A stretch of 64,000 nt of DNA, taken from assembly GCF_004339745.1 (NCBI RefSeq), contig NZ_SMGP01000001.1, positions 62,001 through 126,000 on the forward strand. Reading direction: 5' to 3'. The notes beneath the pieces are model-generated. The model saw only the letters and a program-made list of their open reading frames with translations, searched no databases and was not told where the DNA came from. The stretch is from Paraburkholderia sp. BL9I2N2. GTDB lineage: Bacteria; Pseudomonadota; Gammaproteobacteria; Burkholderiales; Burkholderiaceae. Made by a program: the position numbers and the translations under genes. Of the stretch, positions 37,189 through 45,255 are shown piece after piece. Within the stretch, counting starts at the first letter, position 1. Each line of letters begins with the position of its first letter.

Positions 37189-37345
37189 TCAGGGTGCACA
37201 GGGGAATGCCACCCAAAAAACGGCAAGTCATACAAGATTCCGCCTTCAAGAGCGTTCAAGGGCTCAAGACCCTTGCCACGGGGAATCAAGGTCTGCTGAC
37301 TCATGCAAAGCGGCCTGCCGTCCGCTCCCCACTTGCCTGCCTTCC
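37158..37345 (-). ncRNA. Candidate structured small RNA, unidentified
   Basis: Minus-strand sequence ending at the intrinsic terminator. It contains several local hairpins (CAAGGG-TCTTGAG-CCCTTG, GGGTG...CACCC, CGGC..GCCG) in a region with no supported protein gene. A 66-codon frame starting at 37304 runs through the terminator hairpin and past it, so translation is unlikely to be the purpose. I cannot match it to a known family; the start is approximate. Confidence 0.35.
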
Positions 37346-37368
37346 CTCGATTCGCACCGTTGAGCTAA

Positions 37369-37390
37369 GTTTAGCTTGACTAAGCTAAAC
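37369..37390. promoter_or_regulatory. Palindromic operator-like site GTTTAGCTT-GACT-AAGCTAAAC
   Basis: A perfect 9-base inverted repeat around 4 bases, in AT-rich DNA between the sRNA candidate and the secreted RNase gene, with a partial third copy (GAGCTAA) just to the left. TTGACA occurs on the minus strand at 37400-37395, overlapping the right side of the region. Could control either direction. Confidence 0.45.
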
Positions 37391-37549
37391 ATTCTGTCAA
37401 AAGTCGTCAAAGCCGCGCCGGTGGCCCTTTCGCGCCTGATCGGAGGATGTCGGCCGCCCGGCGAACGTTGATTCCGGGGGCCATTAGCGATACCCTTACG
37501 ACTTTCATGGTCGTCAAACTCGTGAGCTAACAGCGGGGAACCTTGATAC

Positions 37550-37966
37550 ATGGCACGCAAGTGGCAACGCATGAAAGGCGTGCTGATCGGTGCTGTTACG
37601 CTGTGCGCTTTATCCGGCCCCGTGCCTGGCGCGTTCGCGCGCGATTCCACGGCACCCGCCGAGGCGGACGCGCAGTTGCAGGGCACCGTCGCACTAGCGC
37701 AGTTGCCACATGAAGCGGTCAATACATTGAACTTGATTGCCGCGGGCGGGCCTTACCCGTATGAGAAGGACGGCATCGTATTCGGCAATCGCGAACGGTT
37801 GCTGCCGGCCCATCGGCGCGGCTATTACCACGAATACACCGTTCCCACGCCTCGTTCACGTAATCGCGGGGCGCGTCGCATCGTCTGCGGAGGTCCGCTG
37901 AAGCGAACCGACAATTGTTACTACTCGGACGACCACTACACCAGTTTTAATCGTATTGTTGAATGA
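37550..37966 (+). CDS. Secreted guanyl-specific ribonuclease (RNase Sa/N1 family)
   Basis: 138 residues with a Sec signal peptide (about 1-30, ending GAFA) and a microbial RNase domain of about 95 residues. Typical sequence: IVFGNRERLLPAHRRGYYHEYTVPTPRSRNRGARRIVCGG, in which Glu95 (HEYTV) and Arg110 (ARRIV) keep the 15-residue spacing of RNase Sa Glu54/Arg69, and His129 in SDDHYTSF is the general acid. Cys113 and Cys123 could pair. It would cleave RNA after G residues in the periplasm or outside. The next gene is a barstar-family protein, the natural inhibitor of such enzymes. Confidence 0.92.
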   Translation: MARKWQRMKGVLIGAVTLCALSGPVPGAFARDSTAPAEADAQLQGTVALAQLPHEAVNTLNLIAAGGPYPYEKDGIVFGNRERLLPAHRRGYYHEYTVPTPRSRNRGARRIVCGGPLKRTDNCYYSDDHYTSFNRIVE

Positions 37967-37982
37967 CATCGGGATGAACGGC

Positions 37983-38543
37983 ATGAGCGACAACGTCTAC
38001 GCGCACGACTCCGGAGTCGCGACGGATCTTTTCGCGGCCGGCGACGGCAATTTGTTCCAACGCGTCATGCAGATGCGCGCCGGCGATCAGGGCCGCGAGA
38101 ACCAGAGCGAAGCAGGCACTGTGGTTTCATCGAACGAGGAGCCCATGAGTCTTTTCAAGACCGTACGACCGAACATCGTACAGTCGATCCGCGCGTTCCG
38201 CGTGCAGGATCTCGCCGACGAGGCCAACCAGCTCGGCCAGCATTTTCTCTATGCGTATTGCGCCAATGCGCAGTCCAAACAGGAAGTGCTCGAAACCATC
38301 GCGACGTCGTTCCTGTTTCCGAAACATTTCGGTAAGAATTACGACGCGCTGTACGACTGCCTGACCGATCTGGTTCAGAAGGCGGGTGCGCAGCCGGGCT
38401 TTGTGATCGTGCTCGAGCAGTTGCCGGTCGCGCAGAAGTTCGACAAGGAAGGCCGCGAGACACTGCTGGACGTGTTCCGCGAGGCCGCGGAGTTCTGGGC
38501 CGAGCGGAAGGTGGCGTTCCGGGTGTTTTACTCGTTTGCTTAA
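37983..38543 (+). CDS. Barstar-family ribonuclease inhibitor
   Basis: 186 residues; the C-terminal 120 are the barstar fold (VRPNIVQSIRAFRVQDLADEANQLGQHFLYAYC...; FLFPKHFGKNYDALYDCLTDLV; QPGFVIVLEQL), where the helix around FGKNYDALYDCL is the enzyme-facing segment. The N-terminal about 55 residues are unrelated and polar. The start is uncertain: ATG 37983, ATG 37974 and a TTG overlapping the RNase gene are in frame, and an internal ATG (38145) would give the core domain only. Cytoplasmic, it would neutralise the partner RNase before export. A terminator follows. Confidence 0.88.
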   Translation: MSDNVYAHDSGVATDLFAAGDGNLFQRVMQMRAGDQGRENQSEAGTVVSSNEEPMSLFKTVRPNIVQSIRAFRVQDLADEANQLGQHFLYAYCANAQSKQEVLETIATSFLFPKHFGKNYDALYDCLTDLVQKAGAQPGFVIVLEQLPVAQKFDKEGRETLLDVFREAAEFWAERKVAFRVFYSFA

Positions 38544-38582
38544 GCTTTTGCTTGAACGTTGCCTGTTTAGGCTAAGCAGAAG

Positions 38583-38609
38583 AAAGGCCCGCCAATCGGC
38601 GGGCCTTTT
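38583..38609 (+). terminator. Intrinsic terminator after the barstar gene
   Basis: GGCCCGCC-AATC-GGCGGGCC perfect 8-base stem flanked by AAA and TTTT, 40 bases after the stop. It can act in both directions and would also end rsmE transcripts. Confidence 0.8.
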
Positions 38610-38688
38610 GCTTTTGATGCTGCGGTCGACGTGACTTGCCGCCCTTCACCAAGGCGATCCAAGGCGATCGGCGCGCCATGCAAGCGGC

Positions 38689-39429
38689 TTACCAGCCGCC
38701 CCAGCCGGCCGCCAGCGCCGAGAGAACGGCGATGCCGGCAGTTTCTGTGCGCATCACGCGCGGGCCGAGGCCGACGGCGGTGAAACCGTAATCGGTAGCG
38801 GCCGCTTCCTCGGTAGCGGAAAACCCGCCTTCCGGGCCCACCAGCACCGTCACGCGTCCTTTCGGCGGCTCGGCGGGCAGGGCGGAAAAGCTGATGCTGG
38901 CGCGCGGAGAAAGCAGAATGCGCAAGTCGCCTTCCTCGGGCGTACGCGGCATGGTACCGAGCCACGTGGCGATTTCGCGCACCGGCATCACTTCCGGCAG
39001 GCGATTGCGCCCGCACTGCTCGCACGACGCCCGCACGATGCCCTGCCAGTGCGCATGCCGCCGCTGCGCGCGTTCGCCGGTCAGACGCACGACGCTGCGC
39101 GTAGTGGTCAACGGCACGAAGCTGGACGCGCCCAGTTCGACGGCTTTCTCGATCAGCCAGTCCATCTTGTCGCCACCGGCAATGCCCTGCGCGAGCGTGA
39201 GCCGATACGGCGCCTCGACTTCGATATTGCGGAATTCGCGGATTTTTACCATGGCCGAGCGCCTTTCGACTTCGACGAGTTCAGCGCTGTATTCGCCGCC
39301 TTCGCCGTTGAAAAGGACGATCGAATCGCCTGGCTGCAGACGCAGCACGAGCACATGCCGAACGACGTCATCGGGAAGCGGCATGACGTCGTCGGGCTGG
39401 AGAGGCTTATCGACGAAAAAGCGTGGCAT
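38689..39429 (-). CDS. rsmE: 16S rRNA (uracil1498-N3)-methyltransferase
   Basis: SPOUT-class methyltransferase. 246 residues from the ATG for MPRFFVDKPLQPDD; an ATG 15 bases upstream (39444) adds MSIFL and neither has a clear ribosome site. N-terminal PUA-like part (VRHVLVLRLQPGDSIVLFNGEGGEY), then the SPOUT knot: AQGIAGGDKMDWLIEKAVELGAS, RAQRRHAHWQGIVRASCEQCGRN and the SAM-binding LVGPEGGFSATEEAAA and LGPRVMRTETA near the end. Confidence 0.95.
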   Translation of the reverse strand: MPRFFVDKPLQPDDVMPLPDDVVRHVLVLRLQPGDSIVLFNGEGGEYSAELVEVERRSAMVKIREFRNIEVEAPYRLTLAQGIAGGDKMDWLIEKAVELGASSFVPLTTTRSVVRLTGERAQRRHAHWQGIVRASCEQCGRNRLPEVMPVREIATWLGTMPRTPEEGDLRILLSPRASISFSALPAEPPKGRVTVLVGPEGGFSATEEAAATDYGFTAVGLGPRVMRTETAGIAVLSALAAGWGGW

Positions 39430-39448
39430 CAGAAAAATACTCATTGGT

Positions 39449-39862
39449 TCACGAAAGGTGGCGAGCGAGCGCCCAGCGGTAGCCGTCCAGATCTTCGACC
39501 TGGGCGAAGCGGTCGCCCCAGAACTGATCCTGTGGCTCGCTCAGCGATTTTGCACCGGCGGCCAGCGCCCGCGCGTAAATCGCGTCGACATCGTCGACAT
39601 AGACATAGAACGATTGCGGTGCGATCGCGCCCGCGCTTTTGGGTGTTTTCGCCGCCGAGCCGAACGCGCCTTCCGGAGCGAACATTACGATTAACTGGCC
39701 TTGATAGGTCATCTCGACATGCATGACGACACCGTCGTCCTGGACACTGTCACGCACTTCGAAGCCGAACGCCGCTGAGAAGAACGCGGACGCGGCACTT
39801 GCGTCGCGCACCGTCAGATAGGGGGTCAACCAGGGCACACCGGCTGGGCGGGAGGCGGTCAT
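39449..39862 (-). CDS. VOC-family (glyoxalase/PhnB-like) protein
   Basis: 137-residue vicinal-oxygen-chelate fold with the beta-alpha-beta repeats of the PhnB/YdcJ group (VPWLTPYLTVRDASAASAFF; QSFYVYVDDVDAIYARALAAGAK; FWGDRFAQVEDLDGYRWAL). Substrate unknown. GGAG 6 bases before the ATG supports this start. 19 bases upstream of rsmE on the same strand, so co-transcribed, though no functional link is obvious. Confidence 0.87.
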   Translation of the reverse strand: MTASRPAGVPWLTPYLTVRDASAASAFFSAAFGFEVRDSVQDDGVVMHVEMTYQGQLIVMFAPEGAFGSAAKTPKSAGAIAPQSFYVYVDDVDAIYARALAAGAKSLSEPQDQFWGDRFAQVEDLDGYRWALARHLS

Positions 39863-39975
39863 GGGATTCTCCGGATCATGAGGTTGGCGGGGCACATGCT
39901 GCGAGTCCAGGCGGAAGTTTGCATATCGATGCGCCCATAGCGCAATCCGACGGAGTCGTGCATTTTGCCCACGCG

Positions 39976-40848
39976 TTAGCTTGCTGGCTTTAAGAATTGA
40001 CTTAGTTTATCGCGCACTGAACTGGATGCCGAGAACAGTCCGGCGTGCATGACCGCGTTGTAATGCATCAGGGTGTCGATTCCGCGCGCGGCGAGGCGTT
40101 CAGTGAGCGTATCGACGGTGAGTGCGGCGGGGTCGAGCTTGTCGCTGGCGGTCGCCATCATCCAGAGCGAGCCGTACAGCGGTACGAAAGTGCTCATGGT
40201 GCGGACGACCACGAATGTCGCGCGCAGATCATCGAGCAGGCGCGCGACGCGTTCGGCATGGAAATACGGCGAGCCGAGGTGCACGGAGAGTGCGGCAGTC
40301 GGGCTCATGACCCGCTTGAGCTGCTGATAGAACGCTTGCGTGTAAAGACCGGCGGCGGGTGAATCCGGCGGAGTCAGGTCGAACACCACGAGATCGAACT
40401 GTGCCCGCGCGGCGGCCTCGACGTACTGCGCAGCGTCGCCGATCACCAGTTCGACGCGCGGATCGTCGAATGCGCCGCCGTGCACCTCGGGCAAATACTC
40501 GCGCGTCAGACGTACGACTTGCGCGTCCAGCTCCGCCACCACAATCCGTTTGATGCCCGCGTGCTTCAGCAATTGCCGCGCCGCGCCGCCGTCGCCGCCG
40601 CCCAGCACCAGCGCTGCGCGCGGCGCCGGATGCGCCAGCGCGGCCGGATGCACCATGCATTCGTGATAGATGAACTCGTCGCCGGTGGACGTCATCGGAC
40701 GGCCGTCGAGTGTGAAGAGCCGGCCGAGCTGTGGCGTGTCCCAGACCTCGATCCGCTGATATGGCGAATCGACGCGCGCCAGCCGTTTCGCGTGCGGAAA
40801 TCCGTAGACGGCGTCGGGACTCGGTTGGAACAGCAGCGGAGCGCTCAC
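39976..40848 (-). CDS. speE: Spermidine synthase-family aminopropyltransferase
   Basis: 290 residues from the GTG at 40848. SAM-like fold: RIEVWDTPQLGRLFTLDGR, TSTGDEFIYHECMVHPA, SAM-site VLGGGDGGAARQLLKH, ELDAQVVRLTREYLP, and catalytic Asp in FDLVVFDLTPPDSPA. In the canonical enzyme that last motif reads DxTDP, so Asp-to-Pro changes (LTPPDS) are a slight departure. Transfers aminopropyl from decarboxylated SAM to putrescine. Monocistronic; divergent from tkt. Confidence 0.88.
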   Translation of the reverse strand: MSAPLLFQPSPDAVYGFPHAKRLARVDSPYQRIEVWDTPQLGRLFTLDGRPMTSTGDEFIYHECMVHPAALAHPAPRAALVLGGGDGGAARQLLKHAGIKRIVVAELDAQVVRLTREYLPEVHGGAFDDPRVELVIGDAAQYVEAAARAQFDLVVFDLTPPDSPAAGLYTQAFYQQLKRVMSPTAALSVHLGSPYFHAERVARLLDDLRATFVVVRTMSTFVPLYGSLWMMATASDKLDPAALTVDTLTERLAARGIDTLMHYNAVMHAGLFSASSSVRDKLSQFLKPAS

Positions 40849-40984
40849 GGATGGCGGGCTCCGTCCGGAGCGCGGTAGGTTCTGGTTGTGCAATTGTAAA
40901 GGCCGGAGCGCGGCGTGGCCGCGGCGGGCGCGTCGAGCCACACGGCCAGACGGCTTTCGGAGCGGGGCGCGGGCAACGATCTGT

Positions 40985-40990
40985 TAGAAT
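40985..40990 (+). promoter_or_regulatory. Candidate -10 element for tkt
   Basis: TAGAAT in CTGTTAGAATGTCACG, about 138 bases upstream of the tkt ATG, in the speE-tkt divergent region. Confidence 0.35.
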
Positions 40991-41127
40991 GTCACGCTTT
41001 CAGCCTTGTCCGTTTGCTCTGCCCGTTTCGCGTCTACCGGCGCCGCATCGTGCGCCGAAGTGAACCGGCATTCGAGCATCCGGGCCTCAAGCGCGCACCG
41101 CTTTCTGACTCTGTCTCCGGACTCGAC

Positions 41128-43149
41128 ATGACGACCCCGTCTCCCGCACACACCTCCTTGATGGCCAACGCAATCCGCGCGTTGTCCATGGACGCCGTCC
41201 AAAAAGCGAATTCCGGCCACCCCGGCATGCCGATGGGCATGGCCGAAATCGGCGTGGCTTTGTGGTCGCGTCATCTGCGTCACAACCCGAAAAACCCGCA
41301 ATGGGCCGATCGCGACCGCTTCGTGCTGTCGAACGGTCACGGCTCGATGCTGCTGTACTCGCTGCTGCACCTCACCGGCTACGATCTGCCCATCGACGAG
41401 CTGAAGAACTTCCGTCAGATGCATTCGAAGACGCCGGGCCACCCGGAATACGGCATCACGCCGGGCGTCGAGACGACCACCGGCCCGCTCGGCCAGGGTC
41501 TGGCGAATGCGGTCGGCATGGCGCTCGCGGAATCGCTGCTCGCGACCGAATTCAACAAGCCTGACGCAAAGATCGTCGACCACCACACGTATGTGTTCGT
41601 CGGCGACGGCTGCCTGATGGAAGGCATCTCGCACGAAGCCTGCTCGCTGGCGGGCGTGCTGAAGCTGAACAAGCTGATTGCGTTCTACGACGACAACGGC
41701 ATCTCGATCGACGGCGAAGTGGTGCACTGGTTCCACGACGACACGCCGAAGCGCTTTGAAGCGTATGGCTGGAACGTGATCCCGAACGTGGTCGGCCACG
41801 ACGTCGAGGCAGTGGACGCGGCGATCAAGCAAGCCAAGCAATCCGACAAGCCCACGCTGATCTGCTGCAAGACGGTGATTGGCGAAGGCTCGCCGAACAA
41901 GGCCGGCAGCCACGATTCGCACGGCGCGGCGCTCGGCGACAAGGAAGTCGCGGCCACGCGCGAAAAGATCGGCTGGAAGTGGGAACCGTTCGTGATCCCG
42001 CAAGAAGTCTACGCAGCATGGGACGCGAAAGAAGCCGGCGCACGCAACGAATCCGAGTGGGACAAGGCGTTCGCCGCGTACGCAGCCAAATACCCGCAGG
42101 AAGCCGCTGAATTCAAGCGTCGCGACGCGAAGCAATTGCCCGCCGACTGGAAGGAAAAGGCCAAGGCGATCATCGCCGGCGCGAACGAGCGCGCGGAAAC
42201 CGTCGCGACACGCAAGGCATCGCAGCAGGCTATCGAAGCTTTGTCGGCCGTGCTGCCGGAACTGCTCGGCGGCTCCGCCGACCTGACCGGCTCGAACCTG
42301 ACCAACTGGAAGGCTGCCAAGCCCGTGCGTGTGAACGCGGAAGGCCACGCCGCCGGCAACTACGTCAACTACGGCGTGCGCGAATTCGGCATGAGCGCCG
42401 CGATTAATGGCATGGCGCTGCATGGCGGCTTCAAGGCGTTCGGCGGCACGTTCCTGACGTTCTCGGATTACAGCCGCAACGCGCTGCGCGTCGCCGCGCT
42501 GATGAAAGCGCCGTCGATCTTCGTGTTCACGCACGACTCGATCGGTCTCGGCGAAGACGGCCCGACCCACCAGTCGATCGAACACGTTGCAAGCTTGCGT
42601 CTGATTCCGCACCTGCAAGTGTGGCGCCCGGCTGATACCGTTGAGACTGCGGTGGCCTGGACCCACGCAGTCGAACACCACGGCCCGTCGTGCCTGATCT
42701 TCAGCCGTCAGAACCTGCCGTTCTCGGAGCGTACCGACGCGCAGATCGCGAACATCGAGAAGGGCGGCTACGTGCTGCGCGACTGGAACGACGAAATCGT
42801 CGCGCGCAAGATCATCCTGATCGCCACCGGCTCGGAAGTCGAACTGGCACTGAACGCGATCGAGCCGCTGGCGCGCGAAGGCATCGCGGCGCGCGTCGTG
42901 TCCATGCCGTCGACCACCGTGTTCGACAAGCAGGACGCCGAGTACCGCGAACGCGTGCTGCCGCATGGCGTGCGCCGTGTCGCGATCGAAGCGGGTGTGA
43001 CGGATTTCTGGCGCAAGTACGTGGGTCTGGAAGGCGGCGTGGTCGGCATCGACACGTTCGGCGAGTCGGCCCCGGCGGGCGTGCTGTTCAAGCATTTCGG
43101 CTTCACTGTCGAGCACGTGGTAGAGACGGCAAAAGCCGCACTCGGCTGA
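41128..43149 (+). CDS. tkt: Transketolase
   Basis: Thiamine-diphosphate enzyme of the pentose phosphate pathway. 673 residues from the ATG for [19 protein letters not shown]. Motifs: [19 protein letters not shown], the ThDP loop [20 protein letters not shown] (GDG..N equivalent with [13 protein letters not shown]), and transketolase active-site [33 protein letters not shown] and the C-terminal domain with [14 protein letters not shown]. Followed by gapA after 96 bases; together they process glyceraldehyde 3-phosphate. Confidence 0.97.
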   Translation: MTTPSPAHTSLMANAIRALSMDAVQKANSGHPGMPMGMAEIGVALWSRHLRHNPKNPQWADRDRFVLSNGHGSMLLYSLLHLTGYDLPIDELKNFRQMHSKTPGHPEYGITPGVETTTGPLGQGLANAVGMALAESLLATEFNKPDAKIVDHHTYVFVGDGCLMEGISHEACSLAGVLKLNKLIAFYDDNGISIDGEVVHWFHDDTPKRFEAYGWNVIPNVVGHDVEAVDAAIKQAKQSDKPTLICCKTVIGEGSPNKAGSHDSHGAALGDKEVAATREKIGWKWEPFVIPQEVYAAWDAKEAGARNESEWDKAFAAYAAKYPQEAAEFKRRDAKQLPADWKEKAKAIIAGANERAETVATRKASQQAIEALSAVLPELLGGSADLTGSNLTNWKAAKPVRVNAEGHAAGNYVNYGVREFGMSAAINGMALHGGFKAFGGTFLTFSDYSRNALRVAALMKAPSIFVFTHDSIGLGEDGPTHQSIEHVASLRLIPHLQVWRPADTVETAVAWTHAVEHHGPSCLIFSRQNLPFSERTDAQIANIEKGGYVLRDWNDEIVARKIILIATGSEVELALNAIEPLAREGIAARVVSMPSTTVFDKQDAEYRERVLPHGVRRVAIEAGVTDFWRKYVGLEGGVVGIDTFGESAPAGVLFKHFGFTVEHVVETAKAALG

Positions 43150-43245
43150 TTTTCGATCAAGCGTTGCCGCTTGCGTGCGAACGCGCGGCAACGCGGTCAG
43201 TCAGACGAACCTGGACGTATTTTTTCAGCCCTCAGGAGATAGACC

Positions 43246-44256
43246 ATGACGATTCGCGTCGCAATCAACGGCTACGGCCGGATCGGCCGCAACACGCTGC
43301 GCGCCTTCTATGAAAACGGCAAGAAGCACGATATCGAAATCGTCGCCATCAACGATCTTGGCGATGCCAAGACGAACGCTCACCTGACGCAATACGACAC
43401 GGCGCACGGCAAATTCCCGGGCGAAGTGTCGGTGGACGGCGACTACCTGATTGTCAACGGCGACAAGATCCGCGTACTGGCCAACCGCAACCCGGCTGAA
43501 CTGCCGTGGGGCGAGCTGAACGTCGACGTCGTGCTGGAATGCACGGGCTTTTTCACGACCAAGGAAAAGGCCAGCGCGCACATCAAGGGCGGCGCGAAGA
43601 AGGTGATCATCTCGGCGCCGGGCGGTAAAGACGTCGACGCCACGATCGTCTACGGCGTGAACCACAACGTGCTGAAGGCCTCGGACACGGTGATTTCGAA
43701 CGCATCGTGCACGACGAACTGCCTCGCGCCGCTCGTCAAGCCGCTGAACGACAAGATCGGTCTGGTGAACGGTCTGATGACCACGATCCACGCGTACACG
43801 AACGACCAGGTTCTGACGGACGTGTACCACGAAGACCTGCGCCGCGCGCGCTCGGCCACGCACAGCCAGATCCCGACCAAGACCGGCGCGGCTTCGGCGG
43901 TCGGTCTGGTGCTGCCGGAACTGAACGGCAAGCTGGACGGCTACGCGATTCGTGTTCCGACGATCAACGTGTCGGTCGTCGACCTGTCGTTCATCGCTGC
44001 ACGCGACACGACGGTCGAAGAAGTCAACGCGATCATGAAGGAAGCGTCGGAAGGTTCGCTGAAGGGCATCCTCGGCTACAACGACGCACCGCTGGTGTCG
44101 ATCGACTTCAACCACAACCCGGCTTCGTCGACGTTCGACGCCACGCTGACCAAGGTGTCGGGCCGTCTGGTGAAGGTGTCGAGCTGGTACGACAACGAGT
44201 GGGGCTTCTCGAACCGCATGCTGGACACGGCTGTGGCGCTCGCCAACGCGAAGTAA
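43246..44256 (+). CDS. gapA: Glyceraldehyde-3-phosphate dehydrogenase, type I
   Basis: 336 residues. NAD site [16 protein letters not shown] with [12 protein letters not shown]; catalytic [16 protein letters not shown] (Cys155); [22 protein letters not shown]-terminal [25 protein letters not shown] lies just before the ATG. Downstream of tkt; ends at a strong bidirectional terminator shared with the convergent regulator gene. Confidence 0.97.
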   Translation: MTIRVAINGYGRIGRNTLRAFYENGKKHDIEIVAINDLGDAKTNAHLTQYDTAHGKFPGEVSVDGDYLIVNGDKIRVLANRNPAELPWGELNVDVVLECTGFFTTKEKASAHIKGGAKKVIISAPGGKDVDATIVYGVNHNVLKASDTVISNASCTTNCLAPLVKPLNDKIGLVNGLMTTIHAYTNDQVLTDVYHEDLRRARSATHSQIPTKTGAASAVGLVLPELNGKLDGYAIRVPTINVSVVDLSFIAARDTTVEEVNAIMKEASEGSLKGILGYNDAPLVSIDFNHNPASSTFDATLTKVSGRLVKVSSWYDNEWGFSNRMLDTAVALANAK

Positions 44257-44304
44257 GTCTTCGTGCCTCGACCTGCAATGCCGGCTTCGAGCCGGCGGCA
44301 GGAT

Positions 44305-44336
44305 TAAAAAAGCCGCTCTTCGGAGCGGCTTTTTTT
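44305..44336. terminator. Bidirectional intrinsic terminator between gapA and the FadR-type regulator
   Basis: AGCCGCTC-TTCG-GAGCGGCT perfect stem with a UUCG-type tetraloop, flanked by six A on one side and seven T on the other, so it can end both convergent transcripts. The regulator stop codon overlaps the T-run. Confidence 0.9.
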
Positions 44337-45027
44337 ACGCGTGCGGCGTCGGGAAATAGACGCCGGCGCGCTGCGCGGCGTTAGAGATATGCGTCTCGAT
44401 GGCTTTGCCGGCCGCGGCGGAATCGCGCGCCTTGAGCGCGTCCAGAATCACGCGATGCTCGTTGTAGGTGGACAGCACCAGTTCGCGCCGATAGAACGGC
44501 ATGCGCTGGCTTTCCTTCATGATCTCCGCACTGCTGCTCAGAATCGATTCGATCGCCGCGTTGCCGGCAATGTTCACGATCCGCATGTGGAAGTCGTAGT
44601 CGAGGCGAGCGGCTTCGTCGAGTTCGTCGCAGGCGAGCGCCGTTTGCATGGCTGTGATGTTCTCTTCGAACCAGGCAAGGTCGGAATCGCTGACCGCCAG
44701 CGCCGCCATGCGCGCGATAAAACCTTCCAGCGCGAAGCGCATCTGATAGGTGTCCGGTAGCGACGACTGCTCCGCGAAGCGCCACGCTTGCGCGGCCGAG
44801 GCCTGCGCGCTTTCCACGTACACACCCTTGCCGGGCCTGATCACCAGCAGACCGAGCGCCTCGAGCGTGGAGAGCGCTTCGCGCAACGACGCCCGGCTGA
44901 TCGCGAGTTCTTCGGAGAGTTGACGCTGGGCCGGCAGCAAACTGCCCACGGGATAGGCGCCCGCTTCGATCCGTTCGCGGATGGTCGCGATGGCGGCATC
45001 GGTAACGGTATGCGGCACGTTTTTCAT
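44335..45027 (-). CDS. GntR-family (FadR/FCD subfamily) transcriptional regulator
   Basis: 230 residues from the ATG for MKNVPHTVTDAAIATI. N-terminal winged helix: GSLLPAQRQLSEELAISRASLREALSTLEALGLL (recognition SRASLREAL) with the wing VIRPGKGVYVE; C-terminal all-helical FCD domain with the metal-binding His pattern (DYDFHMRIVNIAGN; YNEHRVILDAL; ETHISNA). The 230 bases to the divergent transporter gene carry two GGTCnGACC-type palindromes, as expected for an FCD regulator that controls the dctA-alc-allA unit and itself. Effector unknown; a ureide or purine breakdown product would fit the neighbours. Confidence 0.92.
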   Translation of the reverse strand: MKNVPHTVTDAAIATIRERIEAGAYPVGSLLPAQRQLSEELAISRASLREALSTLEALGLLVIRPGKGVYVESAQASAAQAWRFAEQSSLPDTYQMRFALEGFIARMAALAVSDSDLAWFEENITAMQTALACDELDEAARLDYDFHMRIVNIAGNAAIESILSSSAEIMKESQRMPFYRRELVLSTYNEHRVILDALKARDSAAAGKAIETHISNAAQRAGVYFPTPHA

Positions 45028-45048
45028 CGTTGGCTCACTTGAAAGCGC

Positions 45049-45057
45049 GGTCTGACC
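45049..45057. promoter_or_regulatory. FadR-type operator, regulator-proximal copy
   Basis: GGTCTGACC, a perfect 9-base palindrome around a central T, 22 bases from the regulator ATG and next to TACAAT on the minus strand. A third partial copy (GGTCTGAAC) lies at 45073-45081. Confidence 0.6.
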
Positions 45058-45164
45058 AGTATTGTAATACGCGGTCTGAACGCTCGTACGGCTTGCCGCT
45101 CGCCGCTGCCGATCCGACCCGAAACCGCTTGAAAAACAGCGGGTAAACACTGTTCTATGAATCC

Positions 45165-45193
45165 TTGACGTCAGTATATCGGCTTCCTACTAT
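45165..45193 (+). promoter_or_regulatory. Sigma70-like promoter for the dctA-alc-allA unit
   Basis: TTGACG (45165-45170), 17-base spacer, TACTAT (45188-45193). The 15-base operator begins 13 bases downstream of the -10, at about +7, an ideal roadblock position for a repressor. Confidence 0.6.
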
Positions 45194-45206
45194 TCGAGAT
45201 AACAGT

Positions 45207-45221
45207 ACTGGTCGGACCAGT
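45207..45221. promoter_or_regulatory. FadR-type operator, transporter-proximal copy
   Basis: ACTGGTC-G-GACCAGT, a perfect 15-base palindrome that matches the known FCD/FadR operator pattern TGGTnnnACCA. It lies between the promoter and the GTG start of the dctA-type gene. Confidence 0.7.
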
Positions 45222-45255
45222 CTGAACAGATGTGAATCGCAACCAGGAGGAAGCC

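Noticed and set aside
37104..37304. 66-codon minus-strand gene downstream of maeB
   Set aside because: It reads through a strong intrinsic terminator hairpin and T-run, so it would not be fully transcribed.
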